Assembly (NCBI RefSeq): GCF_900764565.1
Contig: NZ_CAAFOM010000261.1
Span: 1 to 6,907, forward strand
Direction of reading: 5' to 3'
DNA: 6,907 nucleotides
From: an uncultured Catenibacterium sp.
GTDB lineage: Bacteria > Bacillota_I > Bacilli_A > Erysipelotrichales > Coprobacillaceae
The notes under the pieces are model-generated. The model worked only from the letters and a program-made list of their open reading frames with translations, ran no database searches and was not told the origin of the DNA. Shown one piece after another: positions 5,619-6,907 of the stretch. How positions within the stretch are numbered: the stretch's first letter is position 1; every line of letters starts with the position of its first letter. The position numbers and the translations under genes are program-made.

Positions 5619-6833
5619 CTATGTCCATTTCTCAGCTAAAAGGAAATCTCGTATGTTTCTATGTTTAATCCCATTGCGGCTCATATCAAATTCATCAAGA
5701 GAAACAACATATTTAGGATAATTATCACGTATATTATCATATACACCAAACTCACGTTTAATTGTATCTTCAGATGCTAAGAGATATGTTACCTGAACAT
5801 ACAATTTATCGCCATGTTTGTCACATACAAAATCAATTTCTTTTTCTCCTGTTTTACCAACAGTCACTTTATATCCTCGACGCAATAATTCAAGATAGAC
5901 AATATTTTCTAAAATGAGATTGATATCTCGCATATTGCCTCCAAAAACAGCTTCACGGATACCATGATCTGCAATATAATACTTTTCATTTGTAGAGAGT
6001 ATCTGTTTGCCTTGTAGATCAACTCGTTTCACTTGATAAAACAAATAAGCATCACAACAATATTTGATATAGTTTAGGATTGTTTCTGGCGCTACAGTAC
6101 GTTGTTCACTTTTGAGAAACTTCGCAAGAGAACTTGCAGAGAAGGTTGTGCCTACATTCGCAATCACATATGCAATAATACGTTCTAATAAATCTGCATC
6201 ACGTATTTTATTATGTTTCACAATATCTTTAAGCTGTACAGAATTAAATAGGTCGTGAAGATATTGTTTAGATGGTTCATCTGCATATTGAATATTCGCA
6301 AGATAGGGCATACCTCCGGTAATGAGATACTTCTGAAAACATTGTTGGATTGAGTTATTAGGGTTAATTGTACGATATAATTCCATGAATTCTCCAAAAG
6401 AAAATGGATAGATGACAAACTCTACATATCTTCCACCTAAATAAGTTGCAAGTTCACCAGATAATAGTTTTGCGTTTGATCCAGTGATATAGATGTCACA
6501 GTCCAATGAAACACGAAAAGAATTAATACACTTCTCCCAATCTTTCACTTCTTGAATTTCATCGAAAAAAAGATAAACTTTACCACCGATTTCCTTGGCG
6601 CGACTTGTAATTTCGTCATGAAGAGACTGTGCTGTCTGTGAATGAGAATAGCTTAAGTCTTCAAAATTGATGGAGATAAACTGTGTAGGATTAACACCGG
6701 ATTCTACAAGTTCCTGTTTAATTAGTTCTAACATAACGGATTTTCCACAACGATGAATACCGGTTATTACCTTAATAAGGTCCAATCCAATAAATGGACG
6801 GATGCGTTTCATATAGAGTTCTCGTTTAATCAT
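5619..6833 (-). CDS. AAA_14/DUF4143 ATPase
   Basis: ATP-binding protein of the large AAA_14 plus DUF4143 group, common in gut anaerobes and of largely unknown cellular role. The N-terminal ATPase has a Walker A loop G25-I-H-R-C-G-K31-S32, Walker B YLFFDEIQ (87-94, D91 E92), and a sensor-like ITGSNA (116-121). The family-typical GRYVEFVIYPFSFGEF begins at 134. The C-terminal part (about 200-400) is DUF4143, with a helical middle and a restriction-endonuclease-like core, ELLRRGYKV and EIDFV (332-336, D334). The next strand reads Q347-V-T349 where active PD-(D/E)xK nucleases have E-x-K, so nuclease activity is doubtful. The length of 404 is normal. GGAAGGGG (6850-6843) lies nine bases before ATG. 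An in-frame later ATG (6812) has no binding site. It appears complete and monocistronic. Confidence 0.88.
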   Translation of the reverse strand: MIKRELYMKRIRPFIGLDLIKVITGIHRCGKSVMLELIKQELVESGVNPTQFISINFEDLSYSHSQTAQSLHDEITSRAKEIGGKVYLFFDEIQEVKDWEKCINSFRVSLDCDIYITGSNAKLLSGELATYLGGRYVEFVIYPFSFGEFMELYRTINPNNSIQQCFQKYLITGGMPYLANIQYADEPSKQYLHDLFNSVQLKDIVKHNKIRDADLLERIIAYVIANVGTTFSASSLAKFLKSEQRTVAPETILNYIKYCCDAYLFYQVKRVDLQGKQILSTNEKYYIADHGIREAVFGGNMRDINLILENIVYLELLRRGYKVTVGKTGEKEIDFVCDKHGDKLYVQVTYLLASEDTIKREFGVYDNIRDNYPKYVVSLDEFDMSRNGIKHRNIRDFLLAEKWT

Positions 6834-6851
6834 TCATCTCAACCCCTTCCT

Positions 6852-6907
6852 TATAACTAATTATGTTATATCACATATATAACTGAAATTTCATACTTAA
6901 ATATGAA
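6852..6907. promoter_or_regulatory. Repeat-rich upstream region of the ATPase gene
   Basis: TATAAC (6852-6857), GTTATA (6865-6870) and TATAAC (6878-6883) are one hexamer in alternating orientation at an exact 13-bp step. The latter two extend to GTTATAT-5-ATATAAC. Next come the 10-bp palindrome TGAAATTTCA (6884-6893) and the pair TTCATA/TATGAA (6890-6895, 6902-6907). Minus-strand -10 candidates CATAAT (6865-6860) and an extended TATAAC (6870-6865) fall inside, with no clear -35. These are likely promoter and possible operator sequences. Confidence 0.4.

Noticed and set aside
6826..6837. Three-codon upstream frame (Met-Asn-Asp-stop) overlapping the ATPase start
   Set aside because: Its ATG at 6837 is well spaced from the GGAAGGGG site, but such a tiny overlapping frame is easily produced by chance; nothing else supports regulation by it.

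Overview
The window looks like chromosomal DNA of a low-GC, Gram-positive (Bacillota) gut anaerobe. The evidence is AT-rich sequence with strong AGGAGG-type ribosome binding sites, compact gene pairs with ATGA overlaps, short U-tract terminators, and a gene set (clostridial-type bile-acid-like SDR, EFR1 flavodoxin-ferredoxin, DUF4143 ATPase) typical of Erysipelotrichia and Clostridia from the intestine. A relative of Catenibacterium, Holdemanella or Coprobacillus is my guess from memory, not proven. I see no insertion sequence, CRISPR array, tRNA or rRNA.

Plus-strand half (1-3094): a stand-alone RelA/SpoT-type nucleotide synthetase with a long uncharacterised C-terminal extension (147-1196); an SDR dehydrogenase strongly resembling NADP-dependent 12-alpha-hydroxysteroid dehydrogenases (1282-2082), closed by a tight terminator; then a translationally coupled pair, an EFR1-type flavodoxin/2x[4Fe-4S] protein (2123-2830) and a 79-residue cysteine-containing protein (2827-3066), closed by a second terminator. 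The pair has no obvious promoter of its own just upstream, so readthrough from the SDR unit is plausible.

Minus-strand half (3102-6907): a MetE-like zinc methyltransferase of the YxjG/YxjH type (3126-4235) with its own extended -10 promoter and no room for a SAM riboswitch; a two-gene operon of an unrecognised cytosolic protein (4730-5368) and a membrane-anchored DUF5301-like protein (4332-4733); and an AAA_14/DUF4143 ATPase (5619-6833).

The least expected element is in the 250-base gap at 5369-5618. On the minus strand it holds a consensus promoter (TTGACA, 17 bp, TATATT), about 40 bases forming a small hairpin, and a GC-rich hairpin with a T-tract. This is the layout of a roughly 70-nt small RNA, or of a terminated leader for the 4332-5368 operon. 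The 9-nt loop of its terminator is a perfect complement of a 9-nt segment just upstream of the promoter, in the 3' UTR of the ATPase gene. This is the best candidate for something undescribed. The other genes fit known families, with individual oddities listed in the findings.
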